DNA from: Mucilaginibacter phenanthrenivorans
GTDB lineage: Bacteria; Bacteroidota; Bacteroidia; Sphingobacteriales; Sphingobacteriaceae
DNA length: 64,000 bases
Direction: 5' to 3'
NCBI RefSeq assembly: GCF_024721155.1
Contig: NZ_JAHVAP010000001.1
Span: forward strand, 620,001-684,000
The notes under the pieces are model-generated. The model saw only the letters and a list, made by a program, of their open reading frames with translations, ran no database searches and was not told the DNA's origin. Below, piece after piece: positions 19,097 through 28,949 of the stretch (position 1 is the first letter of the stretch; the number at the start of each line of letters is the position of its first letter). The position numbers and the translations under genes are program-made.

Positions 19097-21559
19097 ATGA
19101 CCCGGCAAACAGGTAGTTATATATTAAAGCTTAGCTTAACTTTGTTATTGATTTTACAGCGTATAGCTGCATGGTCTCAGGTTGACATGAAACACTCCCT
19201 GCCGGAGCTGACCGCTAAATATGCCGGATCAAAACATGATACTACTTCGGTAAAGCTTGCGTTGACTATCAGTAATTTCTACCGGAACAATAAAGGCTGT
19301 TCGCCGGCCAATATTGATAGTTCCTTACATTACGGGCTTGTTGCAGAAAGCATGAGCAGGGTGTTGCGTTATAAAAAGGGATTGGACGACGCCGGCGTGG
19401 CAATTGCAAGCGGGTTAATTTTGCAAAAGAAATTTGCCGATGTCCAGCATATGGTGGATAATGCATCAGGCTCGTTATATTGCCGGCTCCAGATACTTTT
19501 AGGGCGATATTTTCTGGAGAAACCCGGCGAAGAGAAAACCGACCTGGATAAAGCCGACTCCTGTTTCGCGCTAGTGCAGCATTATACAGCAAAGCATCAA
19601 ATGCCCGGCCTTTCATTAGCAAACAGCGTTTATCACTATAATTTAATGCTGGAAAGGGGACTTGACAGCAACCTGTGCAATAAAGCGTTTGATAAAACGG
19701 TAGCGCTTTGCCAAACTTATAAAAACGGGCGTGCGGAAGCGCAAATATGGTTTATAAAATCTGCAAATACACCATCGCAAAAACAGGCGATTATCAATTA
19801 CAATAAAACATCACTGATTGCCAGGACGGCCGGAGATACGGCTTTGTCCATACGGTGTTTGAAAGAAATTGCTGATCTGCACCTTTGGATGGGAAATCTG
19901 GATGCTTCGGAAGTACAGCTTAAAAGTGTACTCAATATGTATTCAGATCTGGGTTATAAAAATATACAATATGTTTACGATCTGTTAGCCGTTGTCTCTA
20001 CAGCAAAGGGTAATTTCGAAACGGCGATGCGTTACGGGCTCGCGGCCGTGTCCTATTCAGAGAAAAATGGCACAGAGGCTGGTTTGGTCTTCATGCAATT
20101 GAGATTGGCTCAGCTTTGCAAAGACCTCGGACAAAGAAAGCAAAGCATTCAATGGTATCAAAAATGCCTGGAAACATCTATCCGTGTAGATAATATTTTC
20201 CGTTATTCTGTATTCAGGGAATTGGCGTCGGAGCTGATCATGGAGGGAAAAGCAAGGTTAGTGCTGTGGCAGCTTGATGCGGCTATTCAGAAGTATCCGC
20301 CGGATTTCACCGGAGTTTATTTTATACCTATGTTGCGGGGTGACTGTTACGCCGCTTTAGGTAAACCAGCTATTGCCGAGCGGTTTTATTTACAGGTAAT
20401 TGACGCATTTGAAAAGCGGAAGTCGAAAGATGCCTATTATTACTGGGGTTACAGAAACGTTGCTTCGTTCTATATTCAGCAAAAAGCCTATGATAAAGCA
20501 GCTCTTTACCTGGAGCGGGTGCTTGAAGCAAATAAAGGCCTCATACCCGTATCGGATCTGGCAGCAATATATCAGTATAAATTTAAGGCAGACTCTGCCA
20601 AGGGCGATTATTTATCGGCAATAAAGTATTTCGAAGCTTCAAAATCCATTACAGATTCGATCTTCAATAAAGCAAAACTGAGGCAAACCGAACAATTGCA
20701 ACTGCAATTCGAAACCGCTCAGCGAGACCATGAAAACCTGGTGCTCCGCAACAAAAACAATTTACAGCGCAGCGAGCTGGAAAAGGAGGGCCTTAATAGA
20801 AAACTGATCACCATGGCGCTGCTGGGGTCTGTGCTTGTTATCGGCCTTATGGTATACCTTTATCGCGCCAAACAGAGAAGTAACAGGATGCTAAAATTTC
20901 GGCAGGATGAGATCAATAAGCAAAACATTCAGCTTAACCAGCTATTGAATGAAAAGGAATGGCTGGTGAAAGAGATACACCACCGTGTTAAAAACAATTT
21001 GCAGATCATCTCCAGTTTGTTAAACACGCAATCTTCTTATCTGGATAATGAGGAGGCGCTGACAGCCATACGGGACAGCCAGAACCGGATGCAAGCGATA
21101 TCAATAGTACATCAGAAGCTGTACCAGGCAGATGACCTGGCGACTATAAACATGCAGGTTTATATGGAAGAACTTGTACACAGCATCCAGGATTCTTTTC
21201 AAGTTAAACAAAAACTTAAATTTATTTTTGATATCAAAGAAATACGCCTGACCACTGCCGATGCTGTGCCTTTAGGTTTAATATTAAATGAGGCTATCAC
21301 CAATAGTGTTAAGTATGCATTTGCAGATAGGCAGCAAGGGATTGTTACTATTTCGATGTTTGAAACTATGGAAGGGCAATACCAATTAAGCGTATGCGAT
21401 AACGGAAAGGGTTTACCTGGTGATTTCGATCCGGCTTCGTGTACCTCACTGGGGATAAATTTGATGATAGGGCTCACAGCGCAACTGGGCGGAAAATTCA
21501 AAATCCATTCTCGCGGCGGAACGATGATTAGTGTCACCTTCCATCCATCATCATCATAA
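19097..21559 (+). CDS. TPR-containing sensor histidine kinase (HisKA_2 type)
   Basis: This 820-residue protein has an N-terminal signal or anchor (about residues 9-28). A long TPR-like helical region (about 40-525) follows, then a coiled coil (525-568), one membrane helix (570-590) and a second coiled coil. The kinase core carries VKEIHHRVKNNLQIISSLLNT, with the phosphoacceptor at His628 or His629. The ATPase has LILNEAITNSVKYAF (N box) and VCDNGKGLPG (G1). The HHRVKNNLQ box defines the HisKA_2/HWE-like group. The TPR part is probably periplasmic and binds protein or peptide signals. A sigma54 response regulator gene is convergent 80 bases away and is the likely partner. Confidence 0.9.
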   Translation: MTRQTGSYILKLSLTLLLILQRIAAWSQVDMKHSLPELTAKYAGSKHDTTSVKLALTISNFYRNNKGCSPANIDSSLHYGLVAESMSRVLRYKKGLDDAGVAIASGLILQKKFADVQHMVDNASGSLYCRLQILLGRYFLEKPGEEKTDLDKADSCFALVQHYTAKHQMPGLSLANSVYHYNLMLERGLDSNLCNKAFDKTVALCQTYKNGRAEAQIWFIKSANTPSQKQAIINYNKTSLIARTAGDTALSIRCLKEIADLHLWMGNLDASEVQLKSVLNMYSDLGYKNIQYVYDLLAVVSTAKGNFETAMRYGLAAVSYSEKNGTEAGLVFMQLRLAQLCKDLGQRKQSIQWYQKCLETSIRVDNIFRYSVFRELASELIMEGKARLVLWQLDAAIQKYPPDFTGVYFIPMLRGDCYAALGKPAIAERFYLQVIDAFEKRKSKDAYYYWGYRNVASFYIQQKAYDKAALYLERVLEANKGLIPVSDLAAIYQYKFKADSAKGDYLSAIKYFEASKSITDSIFNKAKLRQTEQLQLQFETAQRDHENLVLRNKNNLQRSELEKEGLNRKLITMALLGSVLVIGLMVYLYRAKQRSNRMLKFRQDEINKQNIQLNQLLNEKEWLVKEIHHRVKNNLQIISSLLNTQSSYLDNEEALTAIRDSQNRMQAISIVHQKLYQADDLATINMQVYMEELVHSIQDSFQVKQKLKFIFDIKEIRLTTADAVPLGLILNEAITNSVKYAFADRQQGIVTISMFETMEGQYQLSVCDNGKGLPGDFDPASCTSLGINLMIGLTAQLGGKFKIHSRGGTMISVTFHPSSS

Positions 21560-21639
21560 AAATAGTAGTCAAATTTCAGAACCAGCTATTGTCACTTAAA
21601 TAAAAAGACGCCAGATATTATTATGTAAGTTTGGCGCGA

Positions 21640-23580
21640 TTATTTTACGTATTCGTAATGAATACCGAGTTTTTTAATTTTTGAATTAAGTGTGGTAGAC
21701 GGAATGTTCAACATTTCCGCAGCCCCGCCGGGGCCAAATACTTTCCCTTTACATACTTTTAATATCTCCAGGATATGCTCGCGTTCCATTTCTTCCATGG
21801 TCCGGATACGGAAACCTCCCGCTGCCTGTGCCGGCCCTGCCGAAACGACTTTGGGGATGTCAATGCTTTCGATCAAATCATCCTTGGACAACAGTAAGCT
21901 CCGCTCGATAAGGTGCTCCAGTTCCCTGATGTTGCCCGGCCAGTCATAATCCATTAAACTTTGCATAGCATGTTCACTAATGCCGGTAACGGTTTTGTTA
22001 GATTTTTTTACAAACCGCTTTAAAAAGTAATTAGCTAATACCGGGATATCCTCTTTGCGTTGCCTTAAAGCCGGCAATTCTATCGGGAAAACGTTAAGCC
22101 GGTAATAAAGATCGAGCCGGAAACGGCCTTCAGCCACCTCCTTTTCCAGGTTGCGGTTGGTTGCCGCAATAATGCGGATATTAACCTTTTTGGTATGATT
22201 ACTTCCAAGTTTTTCAATTTCTTTTTCCTGTAACACACGCAGCAATTTAACCTGCGCGTCCAGCGGAAGCTCGCCTATTTCGTCAAGAAATATCGTCCCC
22301 CCGTCAGCCTGTTCAAATTTTCCTGTTCGTTTTTCAGTAGCACCGGTAAAAGCGCCCCTTTCATGCCCGAAAAGTTCAGATTCTATCAGATTAACTGGCA
22401 GTGCGGCGCAGTTAACAGTAACCAGTGGTTTGTTTTTCCTGGGCGATAGCTTATGGATGGTCTGGGCTATTCTTTCTTTACCGGTACCACTTTCGCCCGT
22501 GATCAATACCGAAGTATTATCGGGCGCAACAATAGTTATTTTATTAAATACCGCTTTCAACAGGTGACTTTGACCAATGATACCATTGAAATTTTGATCA
22601 GCAACCGCTCGGGCAATCGGCACTGAAGACACTCGTAATGCCGGTGCCGGTTTTACTATGGCATCTTTTTTTAGTAATATACCACCGATCAGATTCATAA
22701 GGGCTGCTTCATTTTTTTGCAGCAGATCTAACTGCAGTTTATTATAACTATCTGAACCATCGCTCAAAAAACTAAATTTATAAGCATGTCCATCTGTTAA
22801 TTTTAGATGGAAGCTTAAAGCCGACTGATATTTATAATGATCACTCAGGCTTTTCAACCATAAGTTATCCAATTTTAACCTGCTGAAATCGAAGTTATTG
22901 TAAAACTGATTTTTGGTTTCTGCCGGGGACGATTTCCATGATCTGTAGTCCCGCTGCGAAACGGCCATCAGATCAAGCAATTCGCTATGCGACAATACCT
23001 GGAAAATATTCAAAGCGTTCTTTATCAGGTAAGCATGTTCCCCATCTGCCACTGCTTCAGTTTTGATAATACTTAAATAATCAAAAGGAATTATGCTTTG
23101 TATTATCGTTGCAGCCTGCTTCAATTTTTCCTCTCTGCTGTCTGCTTTTGCGGCTATTTGCTCAATCTGCTCCTCAAGGCTGACCACTTTTGGGTGGTTA
23201 AATTTCTTGCTCTGTTCATGTCGGTATAGGGCTATATCAAGCATGATCAAAAGATCTTTTTCACGGAACGGTTTAACTAAAAAACCGTAAGGCGCCGTCG
23301 CCTTTGCCGCTTCTAAAATGGCCTGGTTAGTATTAGCAGATATATAAATAAAAGGGATGCCCATTTCGCCTAACTGGCCCCCCAGGTCGATCCCTGTTTT
23401 GGTACCCTGCAAAAAAATATCAAGCAGGATCCAGTCCGGTTTTTTTGTCCTGATCAGTTCAACAGCCTTGGTAACCGATGGAGCAATACCACAAACTTTG
23501 TATCCTGCTTTTTGAAGCATGATTCTCAAATCATTTGCTACTATAAACTCATCTTCAACTATTAAAATATTTTCTTCCAT
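21640..23580 (-). CDS. Sigma54-dependent response regulator (receiver-AAA+-Fis)
   Basis: This 646-residue protein has a receiver domain at residues 1-120 (Asp54 in WILLDIFLQ; Lys103 in LVKPF). An intermediate region (130-325) follows with no clear fold. A sigma54-interacting AAA+ domain then carries Walker A GESGTGKE (362-369), the sigma54-contacting GAFTGAT loop (409-415) and Walker B GGTIFLDEIGE (about 427-437). A Fis-type helix-turn-helix ends the protein ([25 protein letters not shown]). It activates RpoN promoters after phosphorylation. It faces the TPR kinase gene, a likely partner. Its AAA and HTH parts closely resemble those of the 25832-27625 protein. Confidence 0.94.
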   Translation of the reverse strand: MEENILIVEDEFIVANDLRIMLQKAGYKVCGIAPSVTKAVELIRTKKPDWILLDIFLQGTKTGIDLGGQLGEMGIPFIYISANTNQAILEAAKATAPYGFLVKPFREKDLLIMLDIALYRHEQSKKFNHPKVVSLEEQIEQIAAKADSREEKLKQAATIIQSIIPFDYLSIIKTEAVADGEHAYLIKNALNIFQVLSHSELLDLMAVSQRDYRSWKSSPAETKNQFYNNFDFSRLKLDNLWLKSLSDHYKYQSALSFHLKLTDGHAYKFSFLSDGSDSYNKLQLDLLQKNEAALMNLIGGILLKKDAIVKPAPALRVSSVPIARAVADQNFNGIIGQSHLLKAVFNKITIVAPDNTSVLITGESGTGKERIAQTIHKLSPRKNKPLVTVNCAALPVNLIESELFGHERGAFTGATEKRTGKFEQADGGTIFLDEIGELPLDAQVKLLRVLQEKEIEKLGSNHTKKVNIRIIAATNRNLEKEVAEGRFRLDLYYRLNVFPIELPALRQRKEDIPVLANYFLKRFVKKSNKTVTGISEHAMQSLMDYDWPGNIRELEHLIERSLLLSKDDLIESIDIPKVVSAGPAQAAGGFRIRTMEEMEREHILEILKVCKGKVFGPGGAAEMLNIPSTTLNSKIKKLGIHYEYVK

Positions 23581-23977
23581 TTCTTATTGATCGCTTTCCT
23601 GCTACTTCAGGCAAATACATGATCTAAGTTATCAAATTCAGCGGGTTTAAAAATCAAACACACTTAAGCCCGTTTATTTTCCGGTTCAAAATAAAACAGG
23701 GAAAAGCAGACAGAGGGATTTGTCAACCGATCTAAAATAAGATGCAGGAGATTTTTTGTCCCCTGCATCTTGATAATTATGCTACCTGTTGGAAGCTAAC
23801 CAGCTTTAACCATGCCTGGCTGTCAGATTCTTTTAAAACCCGGTAAGCAAACACCATGAAGTGCCGGTTGCCATGTGCCCAAATAGTCGGCTGCAAGAAA
23901 GATCACTGTATCAAAGCGCGCTACCGCACTTAACAACAGGGTAACGTACCAGATACTATTTGAATTTTCAATGATGA
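23581..23977. other. Intergenic region between dps and the sigma54 regulator gene
   Basis: No convincing gene lies here; the short minus-strand frame at 23823-24005 overlaps the dps end and has no recognisable domain. The only structure seen is the inverted repeat at 23739-23771. Confidence 0.55.
23739..23771 (-). terminator. Hairpin, possible dps terminator
   Basis: AAGATGCAGG and CCTGCATCTT form a perfect 10-bp stem around a 13-base loop, about 207 bases downstream of dps on the minus strand. The following ATTTTAG is only weakly T-rich, so termination is plausible but not certain. Confidence 0.45.
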
Positions 23978-24451
23978 TTATCTTAAATGCGACCTCAGCA
24001 TCCATGCCATTTTTTCATGGGTTTCCATAAGCCCGGTAATATAATCGCTCGTGCCAAGGTCTTTAAGTTCATTTGCAAAAATATTGATGTTTTCCCTAAG
24101 ATGTATGATCAGGCTTTCGTGATCGTTCAGCAATTCGGTAATAAACCCCGCGCTATCATTTTTGTTATGCAGTACTTCTGAAAAGTGTGTCAGTTCTAAA
24201 AAACTTTTTAACGTAGCAGGCGCATAATGGCCAAGCGACCTGATGCGTTCAGCGACACTATCCATGATCTCATCTAATTGGCCGTATTGGCTTTCAAAGA
24301 AAAGATGTTTTGTGTGAAAGTCCGGACCTTCAACATTCCAGTGCGCATTTCTCGTTTTTGTGTAAAGTAAAAACTCATCGGCCAGGATGTGATTTAAGGC
24401 ATGTGCCACCCCGGCAAGGTTTTCTGATGATATTCCGATCTTTGGTTCCAT
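23978..24451 (-). CDS. dps: Dps family DNA-protecting ferroxidase
   Basis: This 157-residue protein forms dodecameric cages that bind DNA and oxidise iron with hydrogen peroxide during starvation or oxidative stress. The inter-subunit ferroxidase motif is visible as NAHWNVEGPDFHTKHLFFESQYGQLDEIMDSVAERI, with His, Asp and Glu ligands. The start is set at ATG 24451 (MEPKIGISSENL). A longer in-frame extension to 24544 encodes an unlikely hydrophobic leader, and family members start with this kind of short tail. A near-palindrome GGAACGTTTCC lies about 110 bases upstream. Confidence 0.93.
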   Translation of the reverse strand: MEPKIGISSENLAGVAHALNHILADEFLLYTKTRNAHWNVEGPDFHTKHLFFESQYGQLDEIMDSVAERIRSLGHYAPATLKSFLELTHFSEVLHNKNDSAGFITELLNDHESLIIHLRENINIFANELKDLGTSDYITGLMETHEKMAWMLRSHLR

Positions 24452-24612
24452 TGTTATAAATATTAAACGGTTAAAAAAGTGATTAAAAAGAATGGTCGGT
24501 TGAGAAAGCGCCCGCATTGGTTTTGGGTAAAAGCAGAAGGCCAATGGGATACACGTAAGGAACGTTTCCTCAGGCGGGTCGTTTTTATAGCTGCTTTTTT
24601 CATATATCGCGC

Positions 24613-25365
24613 TTAGTTTTTTATTGATAAATACGCTTTAATGGCATCGCCTGTCGGTGCGAAAAAGGGTTGGCCTGCTAAAATGGTTATTTTGGTTAAT
24701 GGCTTGTGCGTAGTTACTTTTTTCTTCACCAGAAACTCTTCTGTTTCATAAGCATCTAATGCTCCCTTTACCACATTCACCGCAACCGCACCTGTTGGCG
24801 AGTTGATACCTGCATCTTTCAAATCGCTGGCATGTGAGTAGCTGCTAACGCCCAGGCGTAAAGCCTCGCGCATACCTACCCTGCCTACACTGGTCATTAT
24901 TTCCGGATTAAATTGGTCGCGATTGCCAAGGCCAATAAGCAAAATCTTCTGTGCCGGCATGGTGCCTTTCGGCGGGATGATCAACAATGTTTCCAGGGCG
25001 TGCCCGGCAAATTTTTCGCTTTTCCGTAACATTGTAATCAAGCCATTTAAAGCCTGGTCTACATGTAATAAGCCGTTGGCCGCAGCTGGAAGCGCCTGCG
25101 GGCCTGTCATATCCCCTTCAGTATATTCAAAAATACATATGATTTGAAGAGGTGTTGCCTGGTCTGACGGGCTTTGCACCTTAGCCTCAAAAACAATACC
25201 ATCGGCTTTACCTAAAACGGCCGTAGTACCGACATCAGCTAATCGTGGCGCGGTATTTTGCGCCCATAAATGAGTATTGACAGTAATCAGCAATAAAAAA
25301 GCGGAAAAGGTTATCCTGAAATTTTGCTGCCTGGGTTTACCGGTGCTTGTGAATAATTTTATCAT
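24613..25365 (-). CDS. Secreted stand-alone leucyl aminopeptidase N-terminal domain (Peptidase_M17_N)
   Basis: This 250-residue protein has a signal peptide (hydrophobic residues about 18-33, cleavage near LWAQ). The body matches the macro-like N-terminal domain of M17 aminopeptidases: GIVFEAKVQSPS, then TLLIIPPKGTMPAQKILLIGLGNRDQF, VGRVGMREALRLGVSSYSHASDLKDAG, and GALDAYETEEF. The catalytic M17 domain, with its NTDAEGRL motif and zinc ligands, is absent, so it is not a peptidase. Similar orphan domains occur in Bacteroidota; the role is unknown (binding or regulation is a guess). It is divergent from the sigma54 activator at 25832. Confidence 0.8.
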   Translation of the reverse strand: MIKLFTSTGKPRQQNFRITFSAFLLLITVNTHLWAQNTAPRLADVGTTAVLGKADGIVFEAKVQSPSDQATPLQIICIFEYTEGDMTGPQALPAAANGLLHVDQALNGLITMLRKSEKFAGHALETLLIIPPKGTMPAQKILLIGLGNRDQFNPEIMTSVGRVGMREALRLGVSSYSHASDLKDAGINSPTGAVAVNVVKGALDAYETEEFLVKKKVTTHKPLTKITILAGQPFFAPTGDAIKAYLSIKN

Positions 25366-25831
25366 GACGTTGCGTTTTAAAGTGTTTCGTTAAAATTTAA
25401 CGGTGAATCAGGAATTATAGAACCAGCCTGCAGATCGCAGCGATCAGTAACACCCATTTGTCCTTCAAAACCGATAAGAACCAAAACATGATTGCCTGGA
25501 GTTAATAAGTCTGACGTTGGTTTCATAAATAAAATTTGGAAACAGTTCGCATAAACAATGCCATTTGGGCAAATATTTGATAATAAGTATTTTATAGTAA
25601 AGCAGGCAGTTTATCATTTGTGATATATCGTGAATTCACGAAGGTCAGCAGGTATCATAGAAGGCCTTAATACGTGGTATTGAATTTAAAACTTAAGAAC
25701 GCTTTTTTTAACTATTGATTCAAAAGACCTTGTTAGGGGGCGTTTTAAGCAATATATTAGTCATATTTGTAACATTATTGTAATTCTATATCCTTGACCC
25801 TGGTTGAGTATTAGCATAAATAGGTGATCAT
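25366..25831. promoter_or_regulatory. Divergent intergenic region with overlapping palindromes
   Basis: This 466-base region separates two divergent genes. At 25623-25640 it holds GATATATCGTG (close to the ACGAWATATCGT family) fused to the perfect palindrome CGTGAATTCACG (25629-25640). A GG-N10-GC pair at 25802-25815 has sigma54 core spacing but lies too close to the ATG at 25832 to be convincing. Confidence 0.4.
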
Positions 25832-27625
25832 ATGAGTGGTTCAGCAGAAATACCTTTTTCAGAGATGGCCCGGCAATCGTCAGTACAAGTTTCATTGCCA
25901 CACCTGCCAGGTAGCAATTTCAATAGCCCTATATTCTTAACTGATCTGTTCAACATCATTTTTAAAAAGCTACAGCCGCTATTTTCTATTGATTGCGGGG
26001 TGATATTGATCTATGATGAACAGTTAACGGTTATAAAGGAGGCTTATATAGCTACGTATCAAAGTGACTCAGGGCAAACAAATGCCGAAGTTTTAAACCA
26101 GCCTTCCGAACTTACTGCAATACAGAAAGGTATTGCAGAATTTTGTTTCCCCGTTATAAAATCAATGGAAGAATGGATACAGGAGGAAAACGTGAATCAC
26201 TGTCTGGTAAATGGCGAAACGCATTACACGCACCACTGTTATATACCCCTCGAAGTTAATAACCAGGTGCTGGGTACGCTGGAACTACACAACAACGTTA
26301 GGGAATTGGGTGCCGAATGCTTAACATTTTGCTGTGGTATTGCAGATCTGCTAGCCGAAATTATTTTTTTACAGCGTACAACACCTGCAAGCCAAAATTT
26401 AAATGGTTCAACAATAATTAATGTTAAAATTCAACAGGATAACAATAGCTGCAAACCTGAAGTTGTTCCGAACCCGGATTTGTTGTTGAAATTGGCTGCG
26501 CAGGCCCCGGCCCTCAGCGAGATAACTGAATTAGGTGAATTTATTAGCCAGGCTGCAAAGCTATTCCTTTTTGATTATGAAAAGATCAAAACACAGTTAG
26601 ACGAGATTGATACCTACAAAAAACAACTGGAAAATGAAAAATTGTATCTCCATGAAGATACCCGTCCAACCGGCCATTATCCTGAAATTATAGGTGAGGG
26701 GCAGGGCATGAAAAAAGTTTTTGGGTTGTTGGATCAGGTAGCCGGGTCAGAATCGACTGTTTTAATATTGGGTGAAACAGGTACGGGCAAAGAACTGATT
26801 GCCCGTGCTATTCACGAGGGTTCTGCCAGAAAAGATAAGGCAATGGTGAAGGTAAATTGCGCCGCTATTCCCGAAAATCTGATAGAGTCTGAACTTTTTG
26901 GCCATGAAAAAGGGGCCTTCACGGGGGCTACAGACAGGCGGATAGGAAAATTTGAACTTGCCGATAACGGTACTTTATTCCTTGACGAAATTGGTGAGTT
27001 GCCGTTAATCTTACAGGTGAAATTGCTTAGGGTGCTGCAGGAAAAAGAGATTGAACGGGTTGGTGGCAAGGCCACTATAAAAACGGATGTAAGAATTATC
27101 TCGGCAACCAACAAAAACCTGCTTGCCGAAGTTGAAAAGGGGCGTTTTAGAAGAGACCTGTATTACCGGCTTCATGTTTTCCCGGTTTCATTGCCTTCGC
27201 TTAGGGAACGGGCAGAAGATATTCCATTGCTGGCAACCCATTTCCTGGCAAAGTATGCCCATAAGGCAGGTAAACAGCTAGCGGGATTTACGCGAGGTGC
27301 TATACAACAAATGAGTAATTATAGCTGGCCGGGAAATGTGAGGGAAATGGAGCACCTGATTGAACGGCAGGTTCTCCTCAGCAAAAAAACTGTTATCAGC
27401 GTTATCGATCTTCCAACGAAAGAAAAAACCATCACTGACAACGACGGGGTACGGCAAAAGATCAAAACCATTGATGAGAACGAGCGTGATCATATTTTCG
27501 CCGTGCTGCAAATCTGTAAAGGGCGCATATCCGGCCCCGAAGGTGCAGCGAAGCTCTTGGGGGTGCCCGCCACAACGCTCAATTCAAAAATAAAACGATT
27601 GGGGCTCAGCAAAAAGCATTTTTAG
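25832..27625 (+). CDS. Sigma54-dependent transcriptional activator with GAF-like sensor
   Basis: This 597-residue protein has a GAF-like input domain at about 35-185. It is Cys/His-bearing: [17 protein letters not shown] and [11 protein letters not shown] linker and coiled coil (250-275) precede an AAA+ domain with Walker A GETGTGKE (314-321), GAFTGAT (about 362-368) and Walker [12 protein letters not shown] Fis-type HTH ends it ([25 protein letters not shown]). There is no receiver, so it probably senses a ligand, metal or redox signal directly, like NorR/FhlA-type activators. It shares the linker-HTH tail with the sigma54 regulator at 21640-23580. The start ATG at 25832 gives a normal N-terminus. 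Confidence 0.93.
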   Translation: MSGSAEIPFSEMARQSSVQVSLPHLPGSNFNSPIFLTDLFNIIFKKLQPLFSIDCGVILIYDEQLTVIKEAYIATYQSDSGQTNAEVLNQPSELTAIQKGIAEFCFPVIKSMEEWIQEENVNHCLVNGETHYTHHCYIPLEVNNQVLGTLELHNNVRELGAECLTFCCGIADLLAEIIFLQRTTPASQNLNGSTIINVKIQQDNNSCKPEVVPNPDLLLKLAAQAPALSEITELGEFISQAAKLFLFDYEKIKTQLDEIDTYKKQLENEKLYLHEDTRPTGHYPEIIGEGQGMKKVFGLLDQVAGSESTVLILGETGTGKELIARAIHEGSARKDKAMVKVNCAAIPENLIESELFGHEKGAFTGATDRRIGKFELADNGTLFLDEIGELPLILQVKLLRVLQEKEIERVGGKATIKTDVRIISATNKNLLAEVEKGRFRRDLYYRLHVFPVSLPSLRERAEDIPLLATHFLAKYAHKAGKQLAGFTRGAIQQMSNYSWPGNVREMEHLIERQVLLSKKTVISVIDLPTKEKTITDNDGVRQKIKTIDENERDHIFAVLQICKGRISGPEGAAKLLGVPATTLNSKIKRLGLSKKHF

Positions 27626-27734
27626 ATATCTGACGGCAATGGGCTCCAGTATTCACCAGGTCAGTCGATATAATAACCGGTAGATAATGGCTGCATGTTA
27701 TATTAGTCTCCATGAATTGCCCCCTGGCTTGCCA

Positions 27735-28052
27735 TTATTTAGCGTCGTTCCCGAACGAGGGATGATAATCTGTGTCTACTAACGCGTGATATTCAGGATG
27801 CTCTCTAACGTACCTGGACACAAACGGGCAGTAAAGCATAATTTTATAATGCCGATTTTTTGCGAAATTAAGTGCCGCTACTGCCATTGCTGACGCTATC
27901 CCCTTACCCTTGAAAGGGTCGGGCACAGTGGTATGCATAAAGGCGATATCCTTTTTGTAATACCGGTATTCGATATAAGCGAACTCACCGTTCAAACTCA
28001 CTTCAAAGCGTAATTTTTCTTCATTATTTACAACATTTACATGCTCGCTCAT
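27735..28052 (-). CDS. Small GNAT-type N-acetyltransferase (YjdJ/CG family)
   Basis: This 105-residue single-domain protein has the acetyl-CoA binding segment VPDPFKGKGIASAMAVAALNFAKN (residues about 42-65) and the ending YCPFVSRYVREHPEYHALV. Both are characteristic of the compact GNAT branch (Acetyltransf_CG, human GTLF3B relatives). Substrates are unknown. It is the third gene of a probable minus-strand operon after DUF2630 and a carboxylesterase-like gene, with a 28-base gap. Confidence 0.9.
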   Translation of the reverse strand: MSEHVNVVNNEEKLRFEVSLNGEFAYIEYRYYKKDIAFMHTTVPDPFKGKGIASAMAVAALNFAKNRHYKIMLYCPFVSRYVREHPEYHALVDTDYHPSFGNDAK

Positions 28053-28080
28053 TGCATTTCTTAATTTATTAAGGGATCTG

Positions 28081-28701
28081 TTATTTCAAAATATTTGAAA
28101 TTTCGTCTATTTCATTCTTGTTAACCGTATGTCCCATACCGGGATATATTTTTTCAAAAACATTGGCGCCCAAATTTTTTAAAATAGCGGCTGACTCGTG
28201 AACGCGTTCAGGTGGAATGTGGCTGTCTGAATCGCTGCAACCCAGGAAAATAGGTGATCCCTGAAAATCTCCTTTATACCTTGTACTATCTAAAATATCC
28301 CCGATTAAGCCACCGCTTAAAGCGAAAATCCCTCCAAATTTACCAGCGTTCCGGGCTGCAAACTCCAGCGCTAAACAGGCCCCTTGTGAAAAGCCGAGGA
28401 TGAAAATATTTTCCCGTTCATAACCTGTCGCGGTAAGATCATTTACCAGGTCATTTAATAAACTGATCGCATTACCTAACATAGGCTCATTCTCTTCCTG
28501 CGGGGCAAGAAAGCGTTGAGGGTACCAGGTATGGCGATCTGCATTTGGCGCTACTATGTAATAATCGTTGATAGGCAGTACGCCCTCAAAGCTGTTTACA
28601 ATATCGGCCGCTTCTGATCCCTTACCGTGTACCATCATGATAGCCTTGATGGTTTTTGGGAACATTTCACCGAAATAAAGTGTTCTGTCATAGCTATTCA
28701 T
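28081..28701 (-). CDS. Phospholipase/carboxylesterase family alpha/beta hydrolase
   Basis: This 206-residue cytoplasmic protein has the nucleophile motif LGFSQGACLALEFA (Ser105). The acid is an Asp in GCSDSDSHIP, and His is in YPGMGHTVNKNEI. Length and motif order match the YpfH/lysophospholipase-carboxylesterase group that hydrolyses short acyl esters. It is in the same direction as DUF2630 (14-base gap) and the GNAT gene, within a stress-associated region. Confidence 0.9.
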   Translation of the reverse strand: MNSYDRTLYFGEMFPKTIKAIMMVHGKGSEAADIVNSFEGVLPINDYYIVAPNADRHTWYPQRFLAPQEENEPMLGNAISLLNDLVNDLTATGYERENIFILGFSQGACLALEFAARNAGKFGGIFALSGGLIGDILDSTRYKGDFQGSPIFLGCSDSDSHIPPERVHESAAILKNLGANVFEKIYPGMGHTVNKNEIDEISNILK

Positions 28702-28715
28702 CGTGTAAGGATTTT

Positions 28716-28949
28716 TTATCGCTGATCATTCTCAATAGTGTCAATATCCCTTGCCTGTGCTTTATCCGGGTTTTCGCCGGCATCACGCAGTGCTCTTCTT
28801 TGTCTCAGCAAATCCCAGCATTGGTCAAGTTCAAGTTTTATCTGATGCAATTTGTTTACCTCTGCATCCGAAAGGTTTTCTTTGCCCCAAAGCTTTTCTT
28901 CGTTTTCGGTTAAGTTTTTAATATGATTCAATATCTGATTGTCTTCCAT
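28716..28949 (-). CDS. DUF2630 family small protein
   Basis: This 77-residue, highly charged helical protein carries the DUF2630 pattern ILNHIKNLTENEEKLW, then LDQCWDLLRQRRALRDAGENPD. The family function is unknown; it is widespread in actinobacteria and soil Bacteroidota. It is the first gene of a three-gene minus-strand set with the esterase and GNAT genes. Its upstream region, shared with divergent poxB, contains a regulatory palindrome at 29177. Confidence 0.88.
   Translation of the reverse strand: MEDNQILNHIKNLTENEEKLWGKENLSDAEVNKLHQIKLELDQCWDLLRQRRALRDAGENPDKAQARDIDTIENDQR

Noticed and set aside
23823..24005. Minus-strand ORF of 60 codons overlapping the dps end
   Set aside because: Overlaps dps in another frame and has no recognisable sequence.
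25801..25817. GG-N10-GC sigma54-like promoter before the 25832 activator
   Set aside because: Weak consensus, and the transcript would start within about five bases of the ATG.
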